Source: Toxorhynchites rutilus septentrionalis (taxonomy: Eukaryota; Arthropoda; Insecta; Diptera; Culicidae). From it: a stretch of 64,000 nt of DNA. Within the stretch, counting starts at the first letter, position 1. Every line of letters begins with the position of its first letter. The stretch is from NCBI RefSeq assembly GCF_029784135.1, contig NC_073744.1:78161935-78225934 (forward strand), given 5' to 3'. Of this stretch, positions 1-10,300 are shown in pieces. Under the pieces are notes generated by a model. That model did no database searches. It was not told where the DNA came from and was given only the letters and a program-made list of their open reading frames with translations. The translations under genes were made by a program, and so were the position numbers.

Positions 1-340
1 GCTCCTATATTCCGTCTTGAGATGTGATCGAACCTCACAACATGCAACAGTAAGGTTTATGGCATACTTTCATGAAATATACGTTTATCTAAATAAATTC
101 AGTGTATATCTATATTCCAAAATTCTGGATATTCTTCCATATCCGCACTAGCACAAAAAATTATCGTATGCTGCACTTCTTTGACGTAGCACACCTCGAT
201 GCAGAGGGTTTCCTCTCCTTGTATCGAACTGTGTATGTATGTGTGTGAAATCAACATTAGGCATGAATGATATCCGCTTGTTGTGTTATGCTTACTCGCA
301 TATGTGTTTTCATTCTATTATATTATTGGTTTCCGCCTCT
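1..340. other. Non-coding, unassigned sequence
   Basis: AT-rich sequence with no supported gene. Its right edge abuts a histone-type stem-loop read on the minus strand, so part of it could be downstream flank of a decayed histone gene. Confidence 0.4.
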
Positions 341-356
341 AGCCCTGAGAAGGGCC
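341..356 (-). terminator. Histone-mRNA-type 3' stem-loop
   Basis: On the minus strand this reads GGCCCTTCTCAGGGCT: a six-pair stem with one G-T wobble around the four-base loop TCTC. It fits the metazoan replication-dependent histone stem-loop consensus. The bases after it (CTAGAGGCG) resemble those after the stem-loops at 44869-44884 and 45071-45086 (CTAGAGACG), linking this locus to the histone-derived sequence in HCE-4. Confidence 0.6.
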
Positions 357-475
357 CTTGTGGAAAGAAACTCTATTTCATACTCTTCCTTCACTAGTCA
401 AGAAAACAATCCTCTCCCGCTCGACGCTCTGCGGCAACCATGTTGCTTCGATGACCACCAAACGAGAAGTGGTGT
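357..475 (-). pseudogene. Possible histone H4 3'-end remnant
   Basis: On the minus strand, just upstream of the stem-loop at 341-356, a short degraded stretch can be aligned loosely with the end of histone H4 (the KRKTVTAMD to RTLYGFGG region): a CGT...GTCA...ATGG pattern followed by codons for R-R-x-G. No frame is intact and many positions differ. The position directly before a histone stem-loop supports the idea, but the alignment is weak and made by eye. Confidence 0.3.
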
Positions 476-574
476 GGCTTTAAATCGCGGATGGCTTCTT
501 TAAACCCAATATGTTGATAACGGGCAGAAACGAATGTATCAGTTGCTCGTTATTGACAGCTTTGTTCGGGAATG

Positions 575-790
575 TACACAAATCGGCAGAACAAATGTAT
601 GGGAAAATGAAAATGCTTCCAGTTTTCATTAATTTAAACTGTTTAGGCATTAGTGGACTGTACTGTATAGTATATCAAACAAATCTTAGAGAATTTCCGA
701 TTCCATTGATGTGCAAAGTATCAGAATTTGTTCGCTGTGAAAATAGTTATTAACGTTAACTTTATTTCACAAAAACGTGACCTGTTTTCT
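575..790. repeat. Dispersed repeat, copy A
   Basis: About 215 bp that recurs, diverged, at 49478-49695 in the same orientation. Shared blocks include ACACAAATCGGCAGAACAAA, the stretch around TCTTAGAGAATTTCCGATTC and GTTATTAACGTTAACTTTAT. No coding capacity; the family is unknown to me. Confidence 0.6.
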
Positions 791-1739
791 GATTTGGCAC
801 CCTTCCTCAAAGACCTCTACGTCAAAAAATATGGGTTTAATGTTTTGCGATGAAGAACTACACTACCACTTCTCACGAGAATCGGAGAACCACTACATCG
901 GTTTGACATGGAATGGCTGTATATATATTTTTTTTTCTTAATTTTATCGTATATTTGTTTTTTTATATTACACATATTGAACTTTGCTGTAGATCTTTCT
1001 CTCTCACACATAGACGTCCCTCGCCTTAGCAGATTCGCAAGACAAAATGAACGGATTGCATCGCAATTTAAAAATAAAAAACTCTAACCAGAAAAATGCC
1101 AAAAAATAAAAAATAAATCTACAAATAGATCAGATGTCAATATGTTGAGTCTTAAAATTTTAAATCCACAAACATATGAGGGGCTTAGAATGCAAGGGGT
1201 GTAAGTGACTTGATCGATTTCTCTTCATCACCTTTTTCTTTAGTTAATAACTCAACTGCAAAAACGTTCCAATTTAAGTTTGCTATAGAGTCCGATAGAT
1301 GAGGTTCTGACCTATCTTCCACATTGCCAAATACAGTACGGAATGTATTTGCAGCTAAGCCAAAAAAGAGAGTCGATGTAAAGAAATCGATTCATTCTAA
1401 GCCCCTCATATATAATCATCGATTTCATGAAAAAATGCGGACAGTGAAAAATAGCAAACAAAAATACGATGAATCCTCAAAATATTATGAAAAAAAAATT
1501 ATACATTCAAGAAACATATAGAACAGCAGTGCTTGGACCCAGTATTGATCTTAATTTAAAAATTTCTTTATTTCGAATTAAAATTAAAAAAAAAAGAAAT
1601 ACTCTGAAAACCTGAAAAGAACACATCAAGACACGTACAGCCGAGTTTAAGTGAATATGAAAGTTAAAAAAAAAATTTCGAAACACAAAAAAATGAACTT
1701 GCCATTCGCCAGTATACCTTCTATACCATTACATATGGT
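791..1739. other. AT-rich non-coding stretch
   Basis: Low-complexity AT-rich sequence with several poly-A/T tracts. I see no gene, RNA or structured repeat that I can support. Confidence 0.5.
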
Positions 1740-2066
1740 ACATTCACACAGTAGCCATTTAGGCGTAAGGGTATTCTTTCTGTTCTTCCATTATCCAGTT
1801 GGACCACCGGACAGCGGAGACAGTTGATTGATCATTATTGAGTTCTTTATAGAACAGTAGCCCGATGTGTCTGGCAGAGCAGAGCAGTTGTATGGATGAA
1901 TCGATCTTATTTCGACCGTGGATCGATCTCCATCGCTGATGATTGTTGCGTGGACGTAGCTATTCTGTAACAACACAAAGATGGTCAATGAGGGCCCTGA
2001 GTTTTGAACTCACGATCGATCGCTTACTAAGCGAACGCGCAACCAATGTGGCTACGGAGACCCCCC
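1740..2066 (-). mobile_element. tRNA-derived SINE
   Basis: On the minus strand the first ~75 bases are tRNA-like: an A-box-like segment (TAGCCACATTGGTT) and a B-box-like segment (GAGTTCAAAACTC), followed by about 250 bases of unrelated body. This is the SINE plan, an internal Pol III promoter head plus a family-specific tail. It is not a tRNA gene, because no cloverleaf closes. Mosquito genomes carry such tRNA-related SINEs (the Feilai type); I cannot assign the family. Confidence 0.55.
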
Positions 2067-2536
2067 ATACTGAATCTTTGAATCCCAAAAAATATTTTTT
2101 CGAAATTCCATTTGGTACTTGAATTTTTGATGAAAATATATCGCGATTCATGGTAGTTAGATACACTTTCAGTATTTTTTTCGAATTTTCATCTCGAAGC
2201 TATTGAGAAATGCGTGCAAGATCCTATGGTAAACCACATAGGGGTTCAAAAGAACAGTCAAATTTTCTTATTTGGTACCCTAGACAATATTTTCCATAGA
2301 ACTGGTGATTTGGTTTGCGGCAATGAAACGAAACGATGTTCAGATTATCGATTCAACGGAGTGTTTTGATGAAGATAACTTCAAACTGAGACGATGTATC
2401 ATATTTAAAATCTATTCCACTTCACAGCTCATATTGCTCGTGTTATCAACAAGGCCAACAATTGCTATCAAAATTGATTCCTCATTTATTTTTCCAAAAA
2501 TATTAACTGTCTAAACTGTTCTCCGTTCGAAACTGA
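2067..2536. other. Nit2 copy 1 downstream region
   Basis: Non-coding sequence between the SINE and the nitrilase stop. Around 2195-2230 there is a weak match to the sub-terminal sequence of HCE-2 (CTATTGAGAAATGC). Nothing else is supported. Confidence 0.35.
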
Positions 2537-3373
2537 TTACTTCTTGACCTTCAGCTCATAAATGTCGTTTCTCTTCTGATGTAGAATTGGTAATTGCTTC
2601 TTGACATCCGTCAGCATTCTCAGGTCCAAATCGGCTATCAGCATTTCCGGTTCCTCTCCTGCGCGACACATCACTCGGCCCCAAGGATCGCAAACGGTCG
2701 AGTAACCGTACGAGACAAACTCCTGCGAATTATCGCGTGCCTGTGAACACAGCACCACGAACATACTGTTGTCCAGGGCTCTCGATTGGGCAGTCAACTC
2801 GAAGTGCAACGGACCAGTGTAGGTGTCAAACGCCGACGGATACACCAACATATCGCAGCCGAGCTGGCGGTATGCGCCTGCGAATTCGGCGAAGCGCTGA
2901 TCGTAACAGATGCCCACGCCAACCTTCAAGTCGCCGATGTTGAATGTAAGGAACTGGTTCCCGGGAGTATTCACACTCGGTTCGTTGTATTTGACCTTTC
3001 CGGGAATGTTCGCCTCGAACAGATGCATCTTGCGGTACTTTCCCAGGAACTCGCCCTTTGGTCCCCACACAGGACAGGTGTTGTAGAGTTTGCCGCCATC
3101 CTCCTCGGGATAGGTTCCTCCCACCAGGTAAATATTATTGTCAGCGGCGGCCTTTGCCATAGCCTTGCTGGTTTCTCCATTGGGAATTTGCTCAGCATTA
3201 CGACCAAAATCCTTAGTGTTGAAGGGTGAGTTCCAACATTCCGGCAGAATTACCAACTTAGCGCCCTTGTCCTTTGCAGCCATCCGAATCTGGTTGTTTG
3301 CGTTGGCAATTGCTTCCTTCTTGGTAGAGAAGCTACCAAGTTGGAGAGCAGCGATCTTCAATGTATGAGCCAT
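2537..3373 (-). CDS. Omega-amidase Nit2-like nitrilase, copy 1 (intact)
   Basis: A 278-residue, intronless protein of the carbon-nitrogen hydrolase family, closest in layout to Nit2. Nit2 hydrolyses alpha-ketoglutaramate and alpha-ketosuccinamate to the keto acid and ammonia, closing the glutamine transaminase route, normally in cytosol and mitochondria. The nitrilase triad is visible: Glu45 (ILPECWNSPF), Lys115 (GKYRKMHLFE) and Cys156 (GVGICYDQRF). YNTCPVWGPKGE and CDPWGRV are typical family blocks. The length matches other Nit2 proteins. The start is the only ATG before the conserved TLKIAALQLGS beta strand, about 65 nt below a TATA box. Copies 2 and 3 lie 29-31 kb away on the same strand, separated by transposable elements. 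It is probably functional; the exact substrate is inferred from the family. Confidence 0.92.
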   Translation of the reverse strand: MAHTLKIAALQLGSFSTKKEAIANANNQIRMAAKDKGAKLVILPECWNSPFNTKDFGRNAEQIPNGETSKAMAKAAADNNIYLVGGTYPEEDGGKLYNTCPVWGPKGEFLGKYRKMHLFEANIPGKVKYNEPSVNTPGNQFLTFNIGDLKVGVGICYDQRFAEFAGAYRQLGCDMLVYPSAFDTYTGPLHFELTAQSRALDNSMFVVLCSQARDNSQEFVSYGYSTVCDPWGRVMCRAGEEPEMLIADLDLRMLTDVKKQLPILHQKRNDIYELKVKK

Positions 3374-3435
3374 TCTGGTGCGATGTGCGGTTTGAAAAGG
3401 ACGAGTACTGTGGACATCTGGCGAAGGTGCAGCAG

Positions 3436-3506
3436 CTTATATAGCAAAGCCGAAGCTTATCACGGCCGATAGGGTGACTCGACTCGTCTCCCACAACATT
3501 GATAAG
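3436..3506 (-). promoter_or_regulatory. Nit2 copy 1 promoter: TATA and GATA motifs
   Basis: On the minus strand there is a TATATAAG box at 3436-3443, about 63 nt before the ATG. GATAAG-type motifs lie upstream at 3456-3461 (minus strand) and 3501-3506 (plus strand). The same TATA plus GATAAG arrangement recurs upstream of the other two nitrilase copies. GATA factors drive many gut and fat-body genes in mosquitoes; that role here is inference. Confidence 0.5.
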
Positions 3507-3509
3507 GAC

Positions 3510-4010
3510 TATCGGCAGGGGTCAATATGGTGGGAATACAATCTTATTGTATAATATTTGATTTCCTTCAACATGCCAGAAATGAGATAGTGTATTGTGC
3601 AAGTCTTGATCCTGGTGGAGGAAACGTTAAATAATCGAATTCGATTGAATCGCTGCAATTGGTAACATAATATTTTTTTCTGAATAAAGACCATTGATAT
3701 AGTTCTAGAAGCCTTGACTTGGAGAAAACTTCTTCGCACTTATCAGTTGAGCGAAAGGCAAATATAAAAGAGTCTCAGTTATACAATAAAGTAGAAGCTG
3801 TTAATCATCTGTTAATCAGCTTGTTAGAACTTATTTCCTTGTACCAGGCAATGTGCCCTTGAGAACATGTTATTCTTGGTTTTGCTTGGGACTTATTCCT
3901 TCACACTGTTTTCGGGATAATGAGAACTTCGTGCGTATCTATGTGAAAGTACCATGAGAAAGCATAAATTTGGATGTGTTTACTTCCGTCGAAATTTAAC
4001 TTTTTATGTT
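3510..4010. other. Intergenic sequence
   Basis: Upstream of nitrilase copy 1. The first bases, with the CGGCAGGGGTCAAT block, are also found upstream of copies 2 and 3 and belong to the shared promoter region. The rest shows no feature. Confidence 0.4.
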
Positions 4011-4013
4011 AAA

Positions 4014-4060
4014 CTAGCTGACCCGGCAAACTTCGTCTCGCTCAAAATTTATTTTTCGTT
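4014..4060 (+). repeat. Short LINE-like fragment (TAGCTGACCCGGCAAACTTC motif)
   Basis: TAGCTGACCCGGCAAACTTC followed by GTCTCGC is a motif I recognise as dispersed in many insect genomes, often next to RTE-like retrotransposon ends. Only about 45 bp is present and no coding part remains, so the family is uncertain. Confidence 0.35.
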
Positions 4061-4130
4061 ATCACATCCACGTTTTCTTACTAAGTGCACGTTCATGGGT
4101 CCAATCGCAGAACTGTTCATTGATTGATCT

Positions 4131-4417
4131 TCTAATCTACCCTTTTTTTTTTTCTTTCCCAAAATATATTTTTTATTAAGGCACATGTGGCGTTAGCCTG
4201 ACGGGGCCGGGGGTCCAATATTTTGACAATTTTTGTCTTACAACTATGTTAGTAATATGTAACCGATTACTCGCGGTTGGCTCGAGGTTAGTATTACAAG
4301 TGTTCTCATAATTGGTATGTTGCAGTCTTCGATGCTCTATGCGTGTGCCCGACACGGGCTACTTCCTATTGGGATGCAGCTGACTATTAATCAGCAACGC
4401 CCCCCTAGTCTACCCTT
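4131..4417 (-). mobile_element. 5'-truncated I-like LINE 3' end with target-site duplication
   Basis: A T-run at 4143-4152 is the poly-A tail of a minus-strand insertion. On the minus strand the body contains a CTCGAGCCAACCGCGAGTAA block, which resembles the 3' untranslated regions of the two I-like LINEs here (near 31660 and 41270). The insertion is flanked by near-identical repeats TCTAATCTACCCTT (4131-4144) and CTAGTCTACCCTT (4405-4417), a target-site duplication with one change. It is a dead-on-arrival LINE copy of about 260 bp. Confidence 0.65.
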
Positions 4418-4419
4418 GA

Positions 4420-5302
4420 AAATTATTTTTTTACTATAAAATTCAGTACTTCTACCAAAACTCGACATTATAATATAAATATTTTCAGACACAATTCTCG
4501 TGCAAGATTTTTCATCCACTTGCAAATAACATATTTCTCCGTTACATGGAATAAAAATTTGATCCAGAGAATATGATATAATGAAGACAGCCCTAAATCG
4601 GACAATTCCTACCTCGAGTTTTGCGCTTATCAACGTTATCGGCGATCCATTTTTATTCATATAGATAGAAGACGATGTAGGAGTGCGTTTTATCACATTA
4701 AAATTCATTTGCACTTTCGAACGAAGATCAATTTCGTCACCACAAACATCAAATGGGCTAACAACGCTTGTCAATATGTAATTGTAGAGCACATGCGAAT
4801 TGAATTTTTCGAATTGTCCCATTTTCCTTCAGAGTTTTCCAAAAAAAATTCAATCTTCAATTTTGGTTGAAATATTTGCATTATTTTTATGGGATCGCCT
4901 ATCCTTTCCAGAGAAGAAAGGGGTATCATACCATCATAGAAACATTTCTCGAACCCAAAAACCCTCCATATGCCAAATTTGATTCCATTTGCTTGATTAG
5001 TTCTCGAGTTATGCAGAAATTTGAGTTTCATTTCTATGACAGCTCCCCCTTAGAAAGGTTGGAGTGTTGAACCACCTTAGACATGTTTCTTGCCCCATTT
5101 AATCATCCTTTAATTTAATTTAACAATATGGTGATTTCTCTAGTTTATTCCGGGTCAAATATAGTGTAACTGTGGCGAAACCAAAATAGAGTTGTTCCCA
5201 GTTGGGAAATGTCAATGTAATTAAGATTTGTTCTAATGATTAAAAAAATTCAGTTGCTCCATCAAATGTTTTTTACTATAAAAAGAGCTTAACCATAAAA
5301 AA
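4420..5302. other. Intergenic sequence, target of HCE-1
   Basis: AT-rich; the open frames are short and resemble nothing. It ends with an A6 run (5297-5302) into which HCE-1 inserted. Confidence 0.4.
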
Positions 5303-5554
5303 CAGGAAGTGGGTTATATCTATGGTATAACCGCAATGGTGACGTAGGACTATCGTTGATTCAGTGATCATTTATTTGAAGTTGAATCTGAATCCATTCT
5401 GAATGAAAAATAAATGAATATTCGAGGGACTTCGTAAACGAGAGCGTTACGTTAGAGGTACAAGGTTTTATGCATCCAATATTGGATACGAAAATATCCT
5501 ACTGATGAGGAAGAATAATCTTCAGAAGCTTTCCTGCTAATTGCCCTTGATTGA

Positions 5555-6990
5555 AAAATCACAGAACGAAATGTATTTGGTCGCAGTGTTATATGGTTAG
5601 AAAACATTAAAATAAACTCTTTCGCTTGCATGTTATTTTCAAAGCCAGGGGAACTGGCAGATTATTTTGAAGCAGCGATATCTTTCCGGATTCTTCTCGA
5701 AGTCCATCACCAGTGGTTAATGCTAACTCGATGACCACCAGTTAATTGCACTTGATTGAAACATCACAAAACCAATTGTATTGTATTTTAAACCAATTGT
5801 ATTTGGTCGCAGTATTATATGGATAGAAAACGTTAAAATAAACTCTGATAATTGCACTTGATTGAAAAATCACAAAAACAAATGTATTTGGTCGCAGTGT
5901 TATATGGTTAGAAAACATTAAAATAAACTCTTTCGCATGAATTTATCAATTCTCAGGGGAACTGGCAGAATATTTTTCAGCAACGATAATATTCTTCCGG
6001 AATCTTCTCGATGCAGGATGGCGTTTAAACGAAAGAAGTACCGCACGTATATATGTGTGTGTGTGTGTCGGCTGCTTTGATATCTCAAACGGAACCGTTT
6101 TTCGGTGCTGATACTCTCTCGGTCATCTTCTCTTCTTCTGATGGATCGGTTTTTCTGCGCTCCCTCACAGTTCCAAACTAACTGAATGCGTTTCATGTCA
6201 GGTAATGAATCTCTTGATCCCTCGCCGTACAGCTCGTCCAGCACGTTCAGCTTTTTCAATAACGATGTTTTCTTGTCGATGTCCTCACGAAAAATGATTG
6301 CGTTTCATGATGATGATGTTGAATTAAATAGGCTTTAAACTTTTCAGTTCATTCGCCTCTAACAGAAAGCGTTTCATCACCAGAATATCGCTTAAGTATG
6401 CTTTTTGTCCGTGATTGAATCGAGAGAAGGTATGGTTTACGATAGTAATTTGGAGGGGAAATTAGAGACGAATGAACTCTCTGAGTTTGAAACATTCAGC
6501 GACTGAGCAATAATCGATTGAGAATTATGTTTTCCGCGATGCGAAACATTTTCCGTTGCGCGCACATCCAATATTGGAAACGAACATATCCTACTGATGG
6601 GGAAGAAAAATCTTCAGAAGCTTTCCTGCTAATTGTACTTGATTGAAAAATCACAAAACCAAATGTATTTGGTCGCAGTGTTATATGTTAGAAAACATTA
6701 AAATAAACTCTTTAGCATGAATGTATTTCTCAATTCCCAGGGGAATTGGCAGGGTATTTTTCAGCAACGATTAGTTCTTTCCAGATTTTCCTCGATACTC
6801 TAAGCCCACCAATGGTTAATGCTAACTAGATAACCACCTGTCAATAGCACTTAATTGAAAAATATTTGGTCGCAGTGTTACATGGATAGAAAACATTAAA
6901 ATGAACTCTTTCGCATGAATGTATTATATTTTTCAGTTCCCAGAGGAACTGGCAGATTATTTTTCAGCAACGATTGAATCTTTCCGGAAT
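5555..6990 (+). repeat. Four PGELA/GTCGCAG cassettes in HCE-1
   Basis: A cassette of roughly 110-130 bp recurs near 5647, 5957, 6741 and 6941. It runs from a block around AAATGTATTTGGTCGCAGTG, through AAAACATTAAAATAAACTCT, to GGGGAACTGGCAGATTATTT. The last block translates on the plus strand as P-G-E-L-A or close variants, matching the PGELAKHAV segment near the end of histone H2B, though residues after it diverge. The same cassette occurs four more times in HCE-5. An H2B origin is plausible but not proved. Confidence 0.5.
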
Positions 6991-7084
6991 TTTGTCGATG
7001 CTGAATGCCATCCAAACGAAGAGTTCCGCACGTGTATGTGTGTCTGTGGCGGCTGCTCCATACTCTTCCCGGGGAACCGTTTGT

Positions 7085-7240
7085 GGCATCACTCTCCTCC
7101 TGATGGATTCCCTTCTGGCCTAAGGTGCACAAACAGGCTCTTGGTGGCACCGTTCACCCGCGCTTTCATGATAAACGAAGAGCTTCACCACAACAGCGAC
7201 AACATGCTCCAATCGATGTTCAATTATAACTGAGTGGATT
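7085..7240 (+). pseudogene. Probable histone H2B fragment (HCE-1)
   Basis: On the plus strand, near 7120-7152, the codons give K-V-x-K-Q-x-x-x-x-T, similar to H2B's KVLKQVHPDT. This is followed by sequence alignable with the AMSIMNSFVNDIFERIA codons (ATGA...AGAGCTTC...CATGCTCCAATCG). A close copy at 55700-55815 in HCE-5 has the D-T pair. Indels and stops destroy the frame. A TATA-like GCTTATATA lies at 7256-7264. The identification is moderate and made by eye. Confidence 0.4.
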
Positions 7241-7513
7241 TCCGAGCGGCGCTCGCTTATATACCGATTGGTGATTTCAATAGCCTGTTTTGAAAGCAAA
7301 TTTAAGGCTATTGAAACAAGTTTTTGGATCAAAAAGTAACAAGTATATAACGCGTAGACATTTTATCTTTCGAATGAAGTGTTTATCATACCGTTTCGTT
7401 CAGTTGTTTAAGAGCTATTAACGCTCAAAATCTCGGTCTCCGGCGTAACGCTTTCGTTTTCGAAACTTTGATTTTACACCCCGGTATAGAAATGAAAGAC
7501 GTAGTCCTACGTC

Positions 7514-7938
7514 AAAACTGAAAACCCCTGTTTTATGCGATTTTCAGAGTTAATTTTGTTTTTCACCATTTAGTATGAATGTGATAAAAATCAGACTGAT
7601 TGCATAATATTCACTGACCCCGAAAATTTAATGACAAAACCTCTGTTGCTTTTTTGGAGTATGTCCCAGATCAACAGAGTTAATAGTTTGTTCCAAGCTG
7701 GAAAACCTGAATTCACGATGCTACATCAAGAGTTGAAAGATTTTTATTTTATCATTCTCATTCATATCTACTCTCACCTTGCTTGTCCTTACATGTTGTC
7801 CTTATATGAATCTCACGTCGTTCCAATGACCAATGCTATCTAATTTGAAGATCATTTGAAAAGCGGCATGAATTTTTAGGTTGGAAAAGCAGCAGAAGAA
7901 ACTATCAAAACAATGGACAGCGAAAGGCAGATCATTTT
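7514..7938. other. Spacer between HCE-1 and the ITmD37E element
   Basis: No feature supported. It is the left flank of the Tc1-like element and ends in its TA target dinucleotide (7939-7940). Confidence 0.4.
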
Positions 7939-8069
7939 TAAAGGGTGTGTCACATCAAATTGCATCACGGAAAAAACGCTGTAGAAATTCACCCAGTAGA
8001 CCGATCCTTTTGAAAATTTTAGACAGTAAAATAAAAACTATTAAACAACTTTTGGCATTTTCTTTTTAT

Positions 8070-8152
8070 TCATACTTCGAGCCCAAGCCCGTATGCTCGC
8101 ACCTTCCTCTTTACCCCGTCCATAAGGTTCTGTACAACGTCAGGTTGTAGTT
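8070..8152 (-). pseudogene. ITmD37E transposase, C-terminal piece
   Basis: This minus-strand piece encodes LQPDVVQNLMDGVKRK and then VRAYGLG before a stop at 8070-8072. That is the usual C-terminal tail of Tc1-like transposases. It is separated from the rest of the gene (15188-16113) by the 7-kb HCE-2 insertion in an A6/T6 run. Confidence 0.7.
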
Positions 8153-8674
8153 TTTTGACGTAGGACTACGTCTAACCGGAAGATATAGGGGGTGAAATGG
8201 AAATCTAGGCACTGAACAAGTAGGAAAAAATGCAAGATTTGGAACGCTTATAACTCGAGCATTTCTCAATAGATCGCAAAGGTTTTTGCATCAATTGATA
8301 GGAAATATATCTACGCATCTATCATAACGAATAACATTTCATTTTTCTTGAGATAAATAATTGAATAATTGTGAAATATCAACCATTGTCCAAATACACT
8401 ATGTGCCCATTTTTGATTGGTCCATTTTGTGCTCCTCAAATCGTACCGACCAAAACGGGCAACCAGAGCAGCAGCGAAATAGAATGAAGCACGATTGGAA
8501 AGGAAAAAGAAAAAAATGAGGGAAACATTGGTCGCAGTCTCACACATGCGTAATTCTCGAGCCAGCCAGTCAGCTTCAAAATCCCCTCTCCGCTGCCGTA
8601 ACGATCATTCTCATCCGAACCGTACACCACATCGTTTCGCATCACCTCACATCAACAAACCAACACAAGCAGCC

Positions 8675-8990
8675 ATGGTTGGATATGGCAAAGGAGGAAA
8701 AGTGAAGGGAAAGGCAAAATCCCGCTCGAACCTTGATCTGGAGTTCCCGCTCGTGTTGATCTGGAGTTCCCCGCAAGGGTAGCTAGGCCGAGCGCGTTAG
8801 TACCAGTGTACCAGTCCACCTAGCCGGCGTTATATAGCTTCGGCCGCCGAAGTGATCGAGTTAGCTGGCAAAGCTGTTCGCGACGATAAGAAAACCTGCA
8901 TTCGGAACAGAACACATTCGGTTCGGTGAACATCAAGACAACAGGCAGTTGCAGCGAGGGGCGAGTGGCAAACGCAATCGCAAAACGGCA
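8675..8990 (+). pseudogene. Histone H2A pseudogene, unit 1 of HCE-2
   Basis: An ATG at 8675 opens a 35-codon frame encoding GKGGKVKGKAKSRSN, the exact N-terminal signature of histone H2A, then diverges and stops at 8780-8782. Beyond the stop, in shifted frames, AERV, a V-P-V-x-L-A match to APVYLA, and VIELAGKA with DDKKT remain recognisable H2A core. The sequence upstream (CACATCAACAAACCAACACA then AGCAGCC) looks like a histone leader. A degraded stem-loop GGCGCTTTTCAGGGCC follows at 9138-9153. It cannot make a histone. Confidence 0.85.
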
Positions 8991-9910
8991 TCAGGTAACA
9001 GAAGAAAAAAGTTTGTTCTTTATACAAACTGCTTTGGCGGCAAATCCAGAACAAGGCGGCATCGAGGGCGTTCGAAATGGTTTTTTTCAAAACCACGAGT
9101 ACTAAGTTTTCTAAATTGGAACCATTCCATAAAACAAGGCGCTTTTCAGGGCCATTAAACCTTCCAAAAAAGAGTTTAGGAAATAAAGTTCAATGCTTTC
9201 TAAAACATTATCCAAAATAATAATAAAACACAAATTGATGTTTTCATAATTTGTTTGCCAGGATCTGATGAGTATGTGAATTTGGCAGTTGTTCTGAGCT
9301 TATTGATAGTTGGGGACTTTCCTGATTATTCAATTTTCACCAATTCTTAAATTGTTTCGAGATTGAAAGTACAGTAATCTACAATTAGTTCGACATTTAG
9401 CTAATTGGACGGACATGCGACTTATTTAGTTGGACATTTTTGTAAACATAGAGATCCAAATTATGATCCCACATTGAAAGTCGACACTGTACCACTGTCA
9501 TCGCAAATGTTCAATTACAGGTTAAAATTACCTCCAATCCGGCACTGAGTAGTGGTAATGCGACGTGTCATTGAATGTAATTTACTGTAAAATATGTCAC
9601 AAGCTGGATGGGAAGAAATTTTCCAACTGTGAAAGCTGTGGCGAGTGACAACAAATCGCTAAACAGGAAGGTTTAGCCGAACAAGATGGGGATATCGAGT
9701 GATAACAAAACAATAAACTCTTTAGACTTTTTGTGATCCTGAAAAGGACCCTTTTTAGTCTGTATGTGAATCCAACGAGCGAACAAATCGTAATGAATGT
9801 ATTTTTTTGCCATCGCTCCCTTTTAACGCTCATTCGTTCGTCTCGTTGGACCCGCCCCTTTGGCTGAGTCTGCCGATTTGTCTCTATCCTGTGAGTGTGT
9901 ACCGCTAGAG

Positions 9911-9917
9911 TATAAAA
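9911..9917 (+). promoter_or_regulatory. TATA box before H2A unit 2
   Basis: TATAAAA within GCTAGAGTATAAAACACGCG, about 85 bp before the H2A coding homology. Exact copies lie at 11229, 12547 and 13864. The position suits a histone core promoter, which supports capture of genomic DNA rather than a processed mRNA. Confidence 0.55.
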
Positions 9918-9993
9918 CACGCGGACCCCAAAAAAATATCTTATTTTCCTTTAAACCGTAAACCCGTGTGGTTGTACGGCATCGGCATCGTGT

Positions 9994-10300
9994 ACTCAAC
10001 AAAGGAGGAAAAGAGAAGGGAAAGGCAAAATCCCGCTCGAACCGTGGTGGTCTGCAATTTCCCGTAGGTGTATCCGCCAATTGCACCGGAAAAGGTAGCT
10101 AGGTCGAGCGCGTTAGTACTTGTGTACCAGTCCATCTAGCCGGCGTTATATAGTTTCGGCCGCCGGAGTGATCGAGTTAGCTGGCAAAGCTGCTCGCGAC
10201 GATAAGAAAACCTGCATTCGGAACATAACACATTCGGTTCGGTGGACATCAAGACAACAGGCAGTTGCAGCGAATGGCGAGTGGCAAACGCAATCGCAAA
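9994..10300 (+). pseudogene. Histone H2A pseudogene, unit 2 of HCE-2
   Basis: The codons still spell KGKAKSRSNRGGLQFPVG, then RKGS, AERV, and later VIELAGKAARDDKKT, all H2A core. The start codon, the tyrosine after RKG and several arginine codons are lost, and indels break the frame. A stem-loop GGCGCTTTTCAGAGCC with one mismatch lies at 10451-10466. Confidence 0.85.

Larger units (their letters stand above)
5303..7513 (+). mobile_element. HCE-1: non-autonomous histone-capture element, 2.2 kb
   Basis: The left end (end A) reads CAGGAAGTGGGTTATATC, followed by the hairpin GGTTATA...TATAACC and GTGACGTAGGACTATCG. The right end (end B) is the palindrome GACGTAGTCCTACGTC. It is flanked by A6 on the left and AAAA (7514-7517) on the right. 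Both ends and the last ~470 bp match HCE-5 closely. The interior carries four copies of a cassette containing a PGELA-like stretch and a probable H2B fragment near the right end. There is no transposase and no long reading frame, so it must depend on an enzyme made elsewhere. The superfamily is not assigned. Confidence 0.8.

Noticed and set aside
2786..3229. Plus-strand frame antisense to nitrilase copy 1 (also 32409-32975 and 34483-34920)
   Set aside because: These are shadows of the well-supported minus-strand nitrilase genes and occur at the same place in each paralogue because the genes are homologous.
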